NCBI GenBank assembly: GCA_037179335.1 | Contig: JAKZHN010000009.1 | Span: 496,001-560,000, forward strand | Origin: Cyclaneusma minus | Lineage: Eukaryota; Ascomycota; Leotiomycetes; Marthamycetales; Marthamycetaceae | DNA length: 64,000 nucleotides | Direction: 5' to 3' | Notes under the pieces: generated by a model | Told to the model about the DNA's origin: nothing | What the model saw: only the letters and a program-made list of their open reading frames with translations | The model's database searches: none | Program-made: the position numbers and the translations under genes | Shown here: piece by piece, positions 23,202 to 34,528 of the stretch | Layout: each line of letters opens with the position of its first letter | How positions within the stretch are numbered: position 1 is the first letter of the stretch

Positions 23202-23478
23202 CATGGCCCGGTGAAGCTATCTGCGCCCGGTAAGTAGTTCATGAACCGAGAACGACCCATGGCCCCGGTGAACCAAATTGTGTCCGGTAGCTTCTCCTCA
23301 AACCGACAGAGACGCCTGGCCCTGGGGAATATGTCCTGTCCGGTAGTGTGCTCTTGAATTGAACGGAATGCAAGGCTGCGGTAGAACAACCTATGTCCGG
23401 TAAGTAATGCTTGAACTGAACGGGATACATGCCCACGGTGGCGCAATCTATGTCCAGTAAGTAGCACTGATAAAGGAC
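23202..23478 (-). repeat. 57-bp degenerate minisatellite, about 5 copies
   Basis: On the plus strand each unit holds GG(T/A)..TGTCCGGTA followed by TT(G/C)AA(C/T) and a CATGGCCC-like block. Read on the minus strand the period is exactly 19 codons and a frame stays open through the array (units starting LLTGHRL, LLTGHRL, HTTGQDI, KLPDTIW, YLPGADS), but no start codon or gene structure supports translation. Confidence 0.75.
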
Positions 23479-23807
23479 GAGCTTGTATTTTACCTAAGCA
23501 AGTATATTGAAATAGAGGCGCTGTAAAAGCAGAAGCTGGAAGCGGTAACCTCCGATAATACCTGCCGGATATGTCTTGTGGGCGAAGGCCGATGACTACG
23601 AGGGTGCCTTCGTGATATTTCATAGAAGAAACCTCGTAAGCAACCAGCCACGCTCCCGTCCGCAGATGTTGAGGAAGGCTGACTTGCTTGCCGCAGCTGA
23701 CTATCAATGGCTTACCCTCATGTGACAACCAGAAGACTCGAAACAAACAAAGAAGTCGAAGCTTCCAACGCCAGCCAGAGCATCCACAGAAACACGATCC
23801 CAGCTTC

Positions 23808-25067
23808 TCAGATCCCAAGCAGCGCCCCCTTTGTCGTCTCCGCCAACTGCACCCGCCACAAACTATGCTCCGCACAAATAAACAGTTCGCCACCCCTCCC
23901 AAAACAGAAATTCGCCACCCCACCTGGAATCTCAATGACCCCAATATGATCTCCAGCCGGGCTCCAAACCTCCACTCCATCTCCGCACCCCGAATACACA
24001 TTCCCATGCACGTCACAGGCGATCCCATCAGGAAATCCATCGGCAGCGAATGCAAAGACTCTCTTGTTGACCAGAAACGGCGCACCTGAGATCGTTTGGA
24101 CATCAAATGCATAGATATGCGAAGCCCTACTCCCAATATCAATTTCCACACATGTATTCATCATGGAAAAAGCACTTACCTTGTCAAATCCTGCCCGTCG
24201 CCATGCACGTGATCCGTATCCGTGATATAGCAAATCGTCTCATCCGGACTAAAGCAAATCCCATTCGGTCTCCCAAAGCCATCAGCAACAACTCTGCAAT
24301 GTCCAGTCTTCGGACAGAAGCGATAGACCTGGCATGGCAACTGAGGCGGCTGGCGAAAGCCTTGTTCGTGTCCATAAGTCGGGTCTGTAAACCAGATAGC
24401 TCCGTCTTTGGTAACAATCACATCATTCACGGAGTTGAAATCTCGGCCGTGGAAATTGGTGATTAGGGGAATGGGAGAGCCGGTGCGGGGGAGGTGGTAG
24501 ATGCCGCCGGTGCCGCGAGAGGGGGTGCCTTGGACGCAGAAGAGAACGCTGTTGTTGTGGTAGTTGGCGCCGCCGTTGGGGAACTCGAGGCCTGGGGGAG
24601 GACGCATTTTGGCCCATTCTACAATTGGGGTGGGGTTGGGAGTGCGGTGTAGTTTGCAGCGTGAGATGTAGATGGTGCCGGGAGTGGGTTGGTCCTCTGA
24701 TAGGCCGGATGGTGGCGTGGATGCTGAGGCGTGTGGGATCATGTTGGAGGTGATGTAAAGTTCTTCATGGGCTGGTATGTAGACGCATGCTTCGTGGAAA
24801 TGGGGGTGTTTGGTGGATTCTTGGGTGGATAGGAGAAGGGAATGGGTTGGCGATGAACCGACGAGTTTTTGAAATGATGGGTCATAGATGGTAATTCGGG
24901 GCTGGTCAGTCCGTGCCGTAGAAGCTCTAGGAATTTGTTAGTCTCCAGAGGAGTGAGAAGTGGGATGGAATAGCTGACTTGACTGCTCCGCGTGCTTCCT
25001 GGAGACGGTCGCTGATCCTGACTTCAGTCTGGACCGCTTGGATGTCGGCGTTGGTGATGGCTGCCAT
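23808..25067 (-). CDS. SMP-30/gluconolactonase-family lactonase
   Basis: Exons 24979-25067, 24180-24926 and 23808-24126 (introns 52 and 53 nt) give 384 residues. The family's six-bladed beta-propeller signatures are present in order: FHEACVYIPAHEELYITS (metal-binding Glu region), GRDFNSVNDVIVTKDGAIWFTDPTYG (Asn of SPNDV-type motif), GRPNGICFSPDETICYITDT and DGFPDGIACDVHGNVYSG (Asp ligand). Members hydrolyse sugar lactones such as gluconolactone with a divalent metal; the sequence resembles the fungal extracellular/cytosolic lactonases, but no signal peptide is visible (starts MAAITNADIQAV), so a cytosolic enzyme is likely. The first intron's donor is a weak GTCAGC, with a good GACTAAC branch site. 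Confidence 0.85.
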
Positions 25068-25692
25068 TCTGGTGGATGTTATTTTCAGTCGGTGACGGTG
25101 GAATCAGTATTCGGTGTTTGTCACAAGAGAGTGAAGGAGTTGGGACGAAGAAGTTCGAAGATCATTCCGTTATGTGTCGACTCTCGGTAGCTAGGCTCGC
25201 GGGGTTTGACGGCGAACGTTAAGCTTTCCCATAGCCGCCCCGCATGGCATTTCAGGTACACCCAATAAATAGCACATTATAGCCGGCGCACGAGTATATC
25301 GCCTACGGCTCACCTGAATGGGAGTTTGAGCTCAGCATATTCCAGAAAGGAAAAAGAAAAAGGCCTCACAGGCTCGAGATAGGGGTCGTATTTGTGGCGT
25401 CCACATGGGCACGATCGCAGGAGAATATGTATTGTGTGTAACCAGAATATTGCCATCGGCCACATGTATTTCTTCTCTGCGGCCAAAACCCAGATTCAGG
25501 GCGTCCCAGCAAAACCCCATCCTGCACGTCAAGCACGGTGGCGTTCATACTTGCGCCCTGAGATGCGTCGATCGATTTCCACGCGATGTCTATATGTACA
25601 GCGGGTAGGGGTCCTTGTTTCATCCGGGACCGGCCATGTTCATCGACTTTTGTTCTCGCAAGTCCAGGCCCATTTATGCGCTGACCCGATAT
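25068..25692. other. Intergenic
   Basis: About 620 bases between two minus-strand genes. It should contain the lactonase promoter and the 3' end of the subunit k gene. No supported ORF. Confidence 0.5.
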
Positions 25693-26109
25693 CTAGTGGG
25701 CCGCACTGCTCTTCCCCTTGGATTCAGCTTCGGCATTCTTCAGGAAGTCCCTGTGATGACATATCAGCACAGTTTCTCACAGCGCACGGCAGAAAACGTC
25801 GAGAGGAAAGGCGCGAAACGTTGAATATCGTACTTGATGAAGTTCTCCTCGTCGGGGCTCGAGGCGTTGATGGGAGGGCCCTGCTCCTTCTTCTTCTCAC
25901 CCCCGCGCATGGCGAGGCTCACACCACCGAAAACGGTACCGAGGACAGCCATGGCAAGCTACAGAACAACAGTCAGTGATGAAACGGAGCTGTCGAGGGG
26001 GGCTGCCGAGGAGAGCTGCCGACGACAGCTCCCGGGCGTCGCCTGTGGGCCGAGAGCTTACATAGTGCGAGCCGACTTTGGCACCGGCGAGCTGGTAGTA
26101 CTGGACCAT
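25693..26109 (-). CDS. atp19: Mitochondrial ATP synthase subunit k
   Basis: Three exons (26062-26109, 25834-25958, 25693-25750; introns 103 and 83 nt) encode 76 residues, the expected size for this small F1Fo-ATP synthase subunit. The sequence has the family pattern: a short N-terminus, SHYLAMAVLGTVFGGVSLAM as the single membrane helix, then EQGPPINASSPDEENFIKDFLKN and a short basic tail. Subunit k associates with the dimerisation module of the enzyme in the inner mitochondrial membrane. The gene is divergent from a mitochondrial fission-type gene, with 376 bp between start codons. Confidence 0.85.
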
Positions 26110-26485
26110 GTTGACGAGAGGCGGTTGCGATGGTGATCGGGGTCTGAGATGTCGAGTTGGGACGTTGGAATCGATGGAGGGCGCTCGAGGTGTGGTTGGA
26201 CATCCATCGGTCGCGGACTTCAATTTTGGGCTGATCGGCGCCGGGAACAACAGTCGGCCCGGGGTGCGGGACCCACAGCAGCCGCAGCCGAGGAAGGAGC
26301 TTGGGGACCTCCGCCCTTTGAGAGCTCCAGGCTGCCATCACTCCACCACCGACTTCTCACGATCCAACTCCCACCTCGAGGTCGACCTGGACCCCCACTC
26401 TGCACATCTCACACCGCCGACGGCACGCTATCCTTGTTCCCCGAATCCTGCGACTTCATCTCGGTAAGACCGATTGTTGGGCGGA
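26110..26485. promoter_or_regulatory. Divergent promoter of two mitochondrial genes
   Basis: 376 bp between the start codons of the subunit k gene (minus) and the MTP18-like gene (plus). Both promoters and 5' leaders must be here. I saw no TATA box; the sequence is C/G-rich with many CGAG/CTCG steps. Confidence 0.55.
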
Positions 26486-27463
26486 ATGGCGCCCAAGGAC
26501 TCCACGGAACCAACTGCACCTGCAGATCGTCGAGATCCCCCTCCGCCCGGTTTCGACAAGCTCCCCGAACGGGCCAAGCTCCCAACCGGCCTCCAGAAAA
26601 TTGTCGATAAAAACGACAAAGACGATAGTCTGTACGAGGAGATCTGGGAAGGACGGTAGGTGCTATCTACCTGCTTCCACGTCGCGAAGCAGTCGCCCAT
26701 CCGTTGCATCTCGGAGACCCTGACTGACGATCGCACAGTGCTCCAGAAACCACAGACAGCTCCATTAGGTATGCCGCATATGCCACCCGCATCCGGACGG
26801 CTCTTCTTTCCGCTCAACGCTATGTGGCCTACACCTCGGATATTGGTGAAAGCTTTCGGCCCGTAGCACATCCAAGGCTTGTCCGTGCTGCCTACGGAGT
26901 CTCCTGGGCCTACCTGATTGGTGATGTGACCCACGAAGGCTACAAGGCCTATTGCCGCAACCAGCGAACTTTGTATCCGGAGCTGCCGCGCGAGGCTTCC
27001 GTCCCGCATTACAATGATGCCTCGACATCTGCAGGCAGCGCTCTGCCGGCCAACGACGTGGCATTAGCTCCGCGGAAGGTCTCCCCGTTAGAGGATTGGA
27101 GAACTGTGGTTGTACAGAGAGCTGTTTTTCAGAGCATTGCAAGCATGGGGCTGCCTGCATTTACCATCCATTCTATCGTGCGGTACTCGGGTCGGGCCCT
27201 CAAAGATGCTAAGAACAAGACCATACGAACCTACGGGCCAAGTAAGTAATGGCGCGAGACATGAGCGTGTTGGTATTAAGCCGTGCTAACTCATATCAGT
27301 CGGTCTTGGACTTGTCGCTGTCCCTTTCCTTCCTTTCATCTTCGACAAGCCGGTGGAGGAAGCAGTGGAGTTTGTTTTCCACAAAGGCTTTCAATTGGCT
27401 GGAGCTATTGAACCTTCAGCAAGTAGCCCTCCAAAGGCGCCGCAGAAAGAAAAAGAATTATGA
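26486..27463 (+). CDS. Mitochondrial fission process protein 1 (MTP18)-like
   Basis: Exons 26486-26655, 26769-27241 and 27300-27463 (introns 113 and 58 nt) encode 268 residues. The MTP18 family core is clear: RYVAYTSDIGESFRPV, RLVRAAYGVSWAYLIGDVTHEGYKAY, then WRTVVVQRAVFQSIASMGLPAFTIHSIVRYS and, after the last intron, GLGLVAVPFLPFIFDKPVEEAVE. These correspond to the membrane-embedded segments of the inner-membrane protein linked to mitochondrial fission. The fungal form has a Pro-rich N-terminal extension (about 55 residues) without a classic presequence. Divergent from the ATP synthase subunit k gene. Confidence 0.87.
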
Positions 27464-29379
27464 TAGCATTTTCAATGCGTTGGCTCGGGAAATGATGTTA
27501 CGTTGGATGGTGTTCCGGAAGGCACTTCCCCGCTGCACTGTTGATTGTACTACTATTGGGGGTCTTTTGGTACAGATCCTATTCGGTGGGCCTGCATGCG
27601 CAGGGCTGAAATTCGTCTGCACAAAGCCTCCTCACCGCACGCGGCACCGGGGAACTGATTTTGAGCAGGCAGAGTAAGGCAGCACGTGCAGAGTCAGGGG
27701 CCGTTTCACGACATGCTTCCAGTCCTGTTTGCGCCTGCAAAGGTCTTCCCTGATTTCCGGCTGAGGTGACAGCCACCTATTCCTGGAAATATACCACATA
27801 GTTCGCCACTCTGCAAAGCACTCTTTCGCGCTCTCCCACACACGCCTTTTCTTTTCGCGTCTGCCTGGGCGGGCTGATCGCATGGCACAACAGGGCAACG
27901 CCGTATTCGCATTCACAACTGGTAGGCGGATCGATCTGGTGATGTAGCGGGGACCATCCGGGCCATGCTCGTGGTGTCTAGATCAGCCTCATGGTCCAAT
28001 GCCGGCGAATGTGCAGGGATTACCATAATCTCTAATGTCATATCTCCTTCGTTCTTATTTCCTCCTTCCACGGCTCTGTGTAACGCCAAGTTGGCTTGTC
28101 AGTCGTTCCCGTTGTGGTTGGCGTTCGTCATTCCACGCGGCACCGCGGCCCTGGTAACCCCCACTGCAACGACGGGCCCGGAAGCACCCGGTGGCTAGGA
28201 TGCTGCCGATGCCTTACTGCTACCCAAGTGATGGACTTCATCAAATGCTGCGTTGTTTTTTGCTCACAGCCTTCGTCCATTGGCTCGCAATACGATCTCA
28301 GCCCTGTCTGTCCAGCTGATCACCTACCGCCATCCAATCGGCACTGTCAATTCTACCGCGCTTCGCTTTCCGCTCCAAATTTGGCTGTATCTCTGTGAAG
28401 AGTGGTGGTGTGCTATACAGCCATTCTGCATCTCCTGTCATGGCTCAAAACAGCTTAGTAGCTTTTTCAATATCTTACTGCGCCTAGGAGCTTTATCCAA
28501 ATGGGGTATATGGCTCCTATATGCAGGGTCTACAAGAGCTCAATATTGTATCATGGTGGGTTTGAGAGCCTCAGAAGGCTAGCCCAACAACTCTCTCCGA
28601 GTGTCAGTCAAGAGCCAGGTCTCCCAGAACAGCTATTGCCCAATCAAAACGAAGACTTTTCGGAATGCGGCTTTCCCTTCCAGCACTTCCCTTTTGGCCG
28701 GCATTGCGGTCGCACTCCAGTGACATCTGCCGCATATTCTATGTTCCGCCAATCCCCTCAACGTCTGCTGAGTCCACATCCCACGCGCCACGTTTTTGGA
28801 CCCTATGGCGTATATTGACATTGGACCTGGTTAATCTCCAGTGGAAGACGGCTTTCCAAGGCCGGTCTTGAACGTAATCTCATTGTTTCACCCGGGATCC
28901 CCATCGATGTACACGATGTTTCACATGCAATTTTCAGACAAGTATATAAAAGACAAGCATGCTTGACTTACAAGCCTGGTTTTTAGACCTGCTCAGGACG
29001 CTTGACTGTCTGGATCCTCTTACTTCTAGTCTCTTCGTCCTCTTCTCATCAGATTCTTTCAACCGAATACATTTTACGAAGACCCAAGGCAACTCCATAC
29101 ATACCAAAGACCGCAAACCCCTCAGGCGTTGCTTTGTTGCCTATCTGAGCCTTTGTTGTCTGAACAGCGATCCGGGGAACTCTCAACTTGTTCGCTTTTT
29201 TGCCTTGCATGTACGACATCTCTTTATCCGCCAGATCCTGAAATCTCTTTATCCGCCAAATCTTGACTTCTAACCGCCGAATCCGCCAAACTACCCACTG
29301 TTCCCATCGCGCTCTACTTTCATCCACAACGAGGACCGCCCTACGAATCCAATAGCAGAAGCCAAACATATTTCCCCTG
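27464..29379. other. Long intergenic region
   Basis: About 1.9 kb with no supported gene; the plus-strand ORFs between 28096 and 28818 have no domain, no good start and overlap in different frames. A TATATAAAAG box lies near 28943. A 25-bp direct duplication (CTCTTTATCCGCCA(G/A)ATC units at about 29219 and 29244) lies in the probable leader of the gene at 29380. Confidence 0.45.
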
Positions 29380-30286
29380 ATGCCCGAGGAAAAGTACAAC
29401 GAGAAGCACATCGAGATGGTGCAGAAGAGTTATGTGCCCGTGCCCATGTGCGAAGAGTTCAAGCGCATGATTTCCGGTCTGGAGTGAGTACATCTCAAAC
29501 TTCCCTTTCCCCCGTCCACGTTTCCTCAAACACGATCCCGTTCATCTCACTCTAACGAAAACCACAGTTTTGCCGCAGGCCGAGACCCAAAGATGCTGGA
29601 CCACAAGCTTGCAGTCAAAAAGCTCTTGTTGGAATTCAACGACCCCAGCATCCCCGAGGACGCAACTTACAAGAGCCTGACAGACAGACGCAATGAGGTG
29701 GGCAGGCGGCTATTTGGCAAGGTGGGACGGAGCACGAATGTCGAGTCGGGGTTCTTTTGTACTTGGGGATGTAATATCTTCATCGGGAGCAAATGCTACT
29801 TCAACCGAAAGTGTGTTTATTTTGCTTTCAGAGTGTTTTGAGATGTCTCGAGGGGACTTTGGAACTCTGGCGAAAGCTGTGCTAACGACTGATAGTGTCT
29901 CTTTCTTCGACTCCGCACCCATAACATTGGGCAACCGCGTGCTCATCGGTCCAGGAGTGTCCATCCACACGGATTGTCATGAAACTGACGCCATGGAGCG
30001 GCGACGTCTGCACGGTTTTGCGAAGCCAGTTGAAATCGGAAACGATGTGTGGATTTGCGGAGCCGCGCAGATCCTGCCCGGTGCCAAGATTGGTGATGGT
30101 TGCATTATCGGTAAGAGATCTGATCATCTGGTATCTAGGGGTCTGTTGTACGTGCATATGCGCTGACGAACGGTTTTAGCTGCGGGTGCTGTGGTGAATG
30201 GTGATGTACCGGCATATTCCCTAGTGGCAGGCGTGCCGGCGATAATCAAGAGGAACTTGAAGACTGGCGAGACGAACGGCGACTAG
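29380..30286 (+). CDS. Maltose/galactoside O-acetyltransferase-like enzyme
   Basis: Four exons (29380-29483, 29568-29810, 29896-30110, 30180-30286; introns 84, 85 and 69 nt) encode 222 residues. The N-terminal Mac region (about residues 25-80, including RNEVGRRLFGKVG) is followed by the left-handed beta-helix of hexapeptide repeats: ITLGNRVLIGPGVSIHT, VEIGNDVWICGAAQILPGAKIGDGCIIAAGAVVNGDVP and the family ending YSLVAGVPAIIKR. The HTDCHETDAMERR loop holds the probable catalytic His. Such enzymes form trimers and transfer acetyl groups from acetyl-CoA to sugars in the cytosol. The acceptor is not predictable here. Confidence 0.9.
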
Positions 30287-33200
30287 GGGGCTCTTCCTTG
30301 GAATTTCTGGACTTTGGGTATTGAGCGTGGGGTTAGGCTGGGTCGGGACTGGGAAGGGCTTGAGCATTGATTGTCATTGGGCTGGATTAGATGCGGCGTT
30401 GGGAAAGGGGGTCAAAGCAACACGGAGGAACACTCGCATTCGCATTCGGGATTTTGGAACGAAGTACAGTACATACCAATCTCTTGGAAGCAGGGATAGG
30501 GACCTTCTTTTTTGCTTTTTCCAGCGGTCTTTCGGACTCATGGTGTAAATGAGGGTTGGCTCACATATGCAGGGAGAGAAGAATCTTGCTGCTAGCCAAT
30601 GATAATCTTGAGAAGCAAGGAGTTTTCTACAGAGTTTGGTCCAGCTGCCAAGGCAATCGTTACGCGTTTTCTCCTGCGTCTCTGATGGGATTGGTCCATC
30701 TGTGTTCGCAAATCGCAAGTCCACCCCGGATTTGGAGATGTGGATTTATGTAGGTTTGGAGAACCGTGCGGAGATGTTCTCCACACCCACATGTTGTCCA
30801 GCTCAGCGCTTATTACCCCAGTTTTTTTTTAACAACAACCTCGGGTGGCACAATCTTGCTACCACAGATAGCAAAAAACTAGCACGGGGTTCGGGATCTC
30901 TGGGAGATTCCGAGGAGATTGATAGGCATGCGACTTGTTTTCCCTCGTATGTGCGATCAAAAACGTTTATGCGAGATTGTGCCGGGAACTTGAAATAAGC
31001 TTATATTTCGCAACACTCATTGTGCTTCTTACTAATAAGGTTTGCTATAAGGCTGAGCTGCCCGAGATCCTGCGGACTCATCGAGATTGAGATGTGACGG
31101 GAGTGACCGAGATTGAGGGGAGTAAGGTAAGGTTGTTGTAGGTTTTCTCGCCAATGCCATGCCGCAACGGCGCAAAACCTCAAGCAGTAAACCGGAGAAG
31201 GGGCTGACACCGGGAGTACGATTACCCGGCCATGGCCTCCTAGGGATCTTGAAGGGCTTGCATAAACCTTTGTTGCAGATCGATGGAATGTGACGGGATG
31301 TGATATCTGCTATCTCGCTCTCCTGCCCCTGGCGCGTGCCATGCAGCAAGCACACCGTTACCTATATCCATGCCCCGCCGAAGCCCAAGGCGCTGGCACC
31401 TGCGATCGCGATGACGCGGCTGCCGCTGTCGCCATGTTTCCTCGGCCCTTCCCTTGCTGCAGATCGGGCGGAGGTGACTGCGTTTCATCACGCCAAGCCC
31501 CGATCCTATACCTTATTCCAACCTGCGCCCGTTCAGAGGGAGCCGTCAGAAGGGGTGGGTTCCCAGGGTTTCCAGGGTTTGGAAGCTTGCGAAAGGCCGT
31601 GGGTAGCCGAGATCAGATCGAGATCTATCTGGTTTCCAGGATCCGGGCAAGGGCCCTGGTAGGGAGGAGATGCCCGAGATGTGGAGGGCGTGGGGGAAGA
31701 TCTGCTGACTGCGAGATACGCGGGAAACTGCAAAGATGGAAAAGTGCCCCGGGGGAGGAGCATGGAGTTCGGTGCGAGTATGGAGATTTGGTAGGGATCG
31801 GTGGGGGATGGGGAAGGGGGGATGTGATATCATGGATTGCGAGGGCGGCGGAGTGATGTCGATGGCTCCACCGCGTGGAACGATACGCAACGAAAACTTG
31901 TTGTTCGAAAATCTTGGGGGAGGGAGGGTCAGGGGGAGAAGGGGGAGATGTGGAGATTGGTGTAGAATGGTCATGGGAATAGATGGAGGGGATGTGGAAG
32001 GACACGCAAGAGGTGGAGGTAGAGGAGAGGGGAAAGGAGAAGGGAGGGAGAAGGGAAGAGAACCATTTGGAAACTAGGCCGGTTGGCGATCGCCGATGGG
32101 AAGTGGGAGTCGAAGGCAAGAAGAGGGTGGCCCCCAAACGTCCATACTCCCACTTCGACCCGTCCAACGCCGGGCAGTGCTCTCTGGGTGCTTTGGATGA
32201 TTCTGTGAGCGGCCTTCACGCTGAGTAGATAGACACAGGAGTTTTATCATCCCACAACTGGCCTGATCTAATACAGTATCTTGATCACATCCTTCACCTT
32301 CCCCAGTCCTAACGAATTTCAAACTGCTTGTGAAGGAATTCAGCAGCTCCTCAGCGTCGACAATCAAGCCGAGGCCGCAAATCTAAGCCAGTCTGAACAC
32401 CTTCTTTTCGACACAGGCAGTCTGAACCTGCTTCCACTCCTCGATATTGTTGGCCTTCCTCGCACACTGGGGCATCCGAAACACCCGGAACTTGCAGAAG
32501 ATTAAAAATATTTCTTTGAGTTGTATCCGGCTCGAACGGATGACCCTCCTGGAAATTCCGGCATTTTGTCCCTTCCTCAGAAGATGTGTGACAACTAGTA
32601 TCCTGAGAGATAACTCCGCCTTTCGGTGACCTGAAAGACCAGATGCGCTCCCAACTGTGGCAACAGCTTTGTGATTTGCTTAATATGGGATTCGGCTTAC
32701 TGATGACTACGAGGCGGTGGAGACGAAGGCGTGGAAGTGGGCACTGGTTCGGCGCCAACGGATCACCCGTCATATATCATCATATGTAGTCACTCGTTTG
32801 GTACAACCAATAGACGTGCCAACCGCCACGTTAGAGAGATTTACCTAGTCATTGTCCAAGTCCGTGCCTATCTGGAAAACCTAGTCCTCAAGGGTTCTCC
32901 TGTCCCCAACAACAACATCCCTTACCAAGAAAGATTTGCTTTCATCTTCCCCACAGGAAATAGAGATCGGCATCAACAAACATCCTCAAGCAGATATAGC
33001 CATCCATAGTAGTTGACTTGCGATGTCAAGGAATCGCCGGGAGGGGGGGGGAAGCGCAAAAAATCCGATTGTGCTCCTGGTTACAATCGAACAACCCCCA
33101 CCAGTAAACTGGTTTGATTTGGCCACAAACACTACTTGCTGGGGCTACTCCCACGTACCCAATCCCAGACCGGGTAAGGAGTCTCTTGCCATTCCAACTG

Positions 33201-33686
33201 AGCCAAGGAGCTCGTGATGTTTGATATGGCAGGTAATTGTCACTTGAACTTATAAGGTCTTCGGAACATTTGCTTTCCAACTTATGACTTTTTTGACCAC
33301 TTTTGGGTTGAAGGCATTCGGGGGAACGAACTTGTAGCGAGAGGGGAAAAGTCACTGCGCTGACTGGTCCACCAAAGGTTTCCTGGGCCGATCTTGAGCT
33401 GGATTAGTTTGGACTCGACTGATGAAAGTTTGGATCCGGGAATCGGGTAATGGGTTCAATGCTTCGTTATTTTCAGCAGGTACAATCAATGCCTGGCTCC
33501 CTGGCAGCAAGCAAGGTAAAGTGCTCCCAAACGCCGCGCTTCCAGATCGCAAAATCAGAAACGAGTCATCGCCATCCACCCCTAGTATAGCCTCCTTCAT
33601 TCGGGGCGAGTTCCCAAACACAAGGCTCAACCGCCCCCCTTTCTCCTTTCCCACAATCCCGTCCGCGCTCTTCCACAGCCTCCCGA
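30287..33686. other. Long gene-poor region (3.4 kb)
   Basis: I see no supported gene. 31.3-32.2 kb is a purine/pyrimidine-skewed (GGA-rich on plus strand) stretch that creates long spurious ORFs on both strands. Minus-strand sequence near 32360-32505 could be a decayed coding fragment, but it is interrupted by a stop. The rest shows nothing distinctive. Confidence 0.4.
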
Positions 33687-34528
33687 CTACCTCAAATAAT
33701 GCAGCACCAACCAACAAAACAGGAAAAACACCACCACACCCACCCCAAAAATGTACTTGTCCTGCTTCGCCCTCCTCTCCACCATGCGTATCGTATCCCC
33801 CGAAATTCCCAGCGTATTCGCCACACTATACAGCCTCTTCTGCGTCCCCTTCAACATCTCCCGATTATCCGCCAACTCCCCCAACACCGCCTGTCCCCGC
33901 GCCAAATAGTCGTCCAACGCACTATGCGTATTTTGGAAAAACGTCTGCTCCCTCAACGCATGCGTCTCTCTCGTGTAATCATTCCCGCCCATCCCCAAGC
34001 CCCCACTTCCACTCGCGCCTCCACTCCCCAGCCTCGGCGCCCACGGCGAATTCACACTCTGACTCTGTGCAGCAGCACTATTATTCGCATACGGATTCTC
34101 CGGCGTGCTAGTCCCGCCATACGGCCGTCGTCCCAGCAATTCATTTCTGTTCCCCTGAGTCTGTTGCTCCTCTCTTTCTCGTTTCAAGCTGGCAAACTGG
34201 TCGCGGTATTCAGCGAGCTCTTGGCGGAAGTTTTTGATGCGCTCGTAGGCTTTTTCCTGCTTGGCGATGACGAGCTCGCGGCTGGCGGTGGCGGCGTAGT
34301 CGTCGATGGTGCGCGAGAAGGAGGCTAGGGAGGCTTGGAGTTGGCCGGTTAGGGAGGCGGGGGCGGTGAGGGGGGAGGTGGAGAGGAGGGAGAGGTCTTT
34401 GCGGATGCTGGCGGATTGCTTGAGGGCGGAGTTGAAGTGGGTGTTCTGGGGGAGGGGGGTTAGCTTTTTTGTGGGTTTATGGGGGTTGGTGATAGGGCGT
34501 TTGTGGGATGTGAACTGCAGCTTACCAT
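33687..34528 (-). CDS. bos1: ER-Golgi SNARE Bos1 (membrin/GOSR2 family)
   Basis: The first coding exon consists of the ATG alone (34526-34528), followed by an 80-nt intron (GTAAGC..CCCAG) and one long exon (33687-34445); 253 residues. The mature start M-NTHFNSALKQSASIRKDL matches the conserved Bos1 N-terminus, followed by SLASFSRTIDDYA and a helical Habc-like region. The SNARE motif (about residues 160-225) includes LDDYLARGQAVLGELADNREMLKGTQKRL and continues SVANTLGISGDTIRMVERR; then a C-terminal membrane anchor FGVGVVVFFLFCWLVLHYL. The Gln at the zero layer is plausible but I did not align it. It acts in ER-to-Golgi vesicle fusion. An NPY-containing linker (ENPYANN) precedes the motif. Confidence 0.9.

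Noticed and set aside
23201..24151. Minus-strand ORF of 316 codons
   Set aside because: Its first two thirds are an alternative frame of the lactonase gene and the rest is the 57-bp minisatellite; kept only as an observation on the repeat.
27464..29379. Possible small genes at 28.1-28.8 kb
   Set aside because: Overlapping frames of about 100 codons with no domain, no intron pattern and no consistent start.
31290..32167. Long ORFs on both strands (188 and 180 codons)
   Set aside because: They arise from a purine/pyrimidine-skewed G-rich stretch, overlap each other and lack ATG starts in context or domains.
32360..32505. Minus-strand fragment resembling a decayed Cys/Trp-rich (MYND-like) motif
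   Set aside because: Only one loosely matching segment, interrupted by TAG, with no start, no partner motifs and no splice structure.
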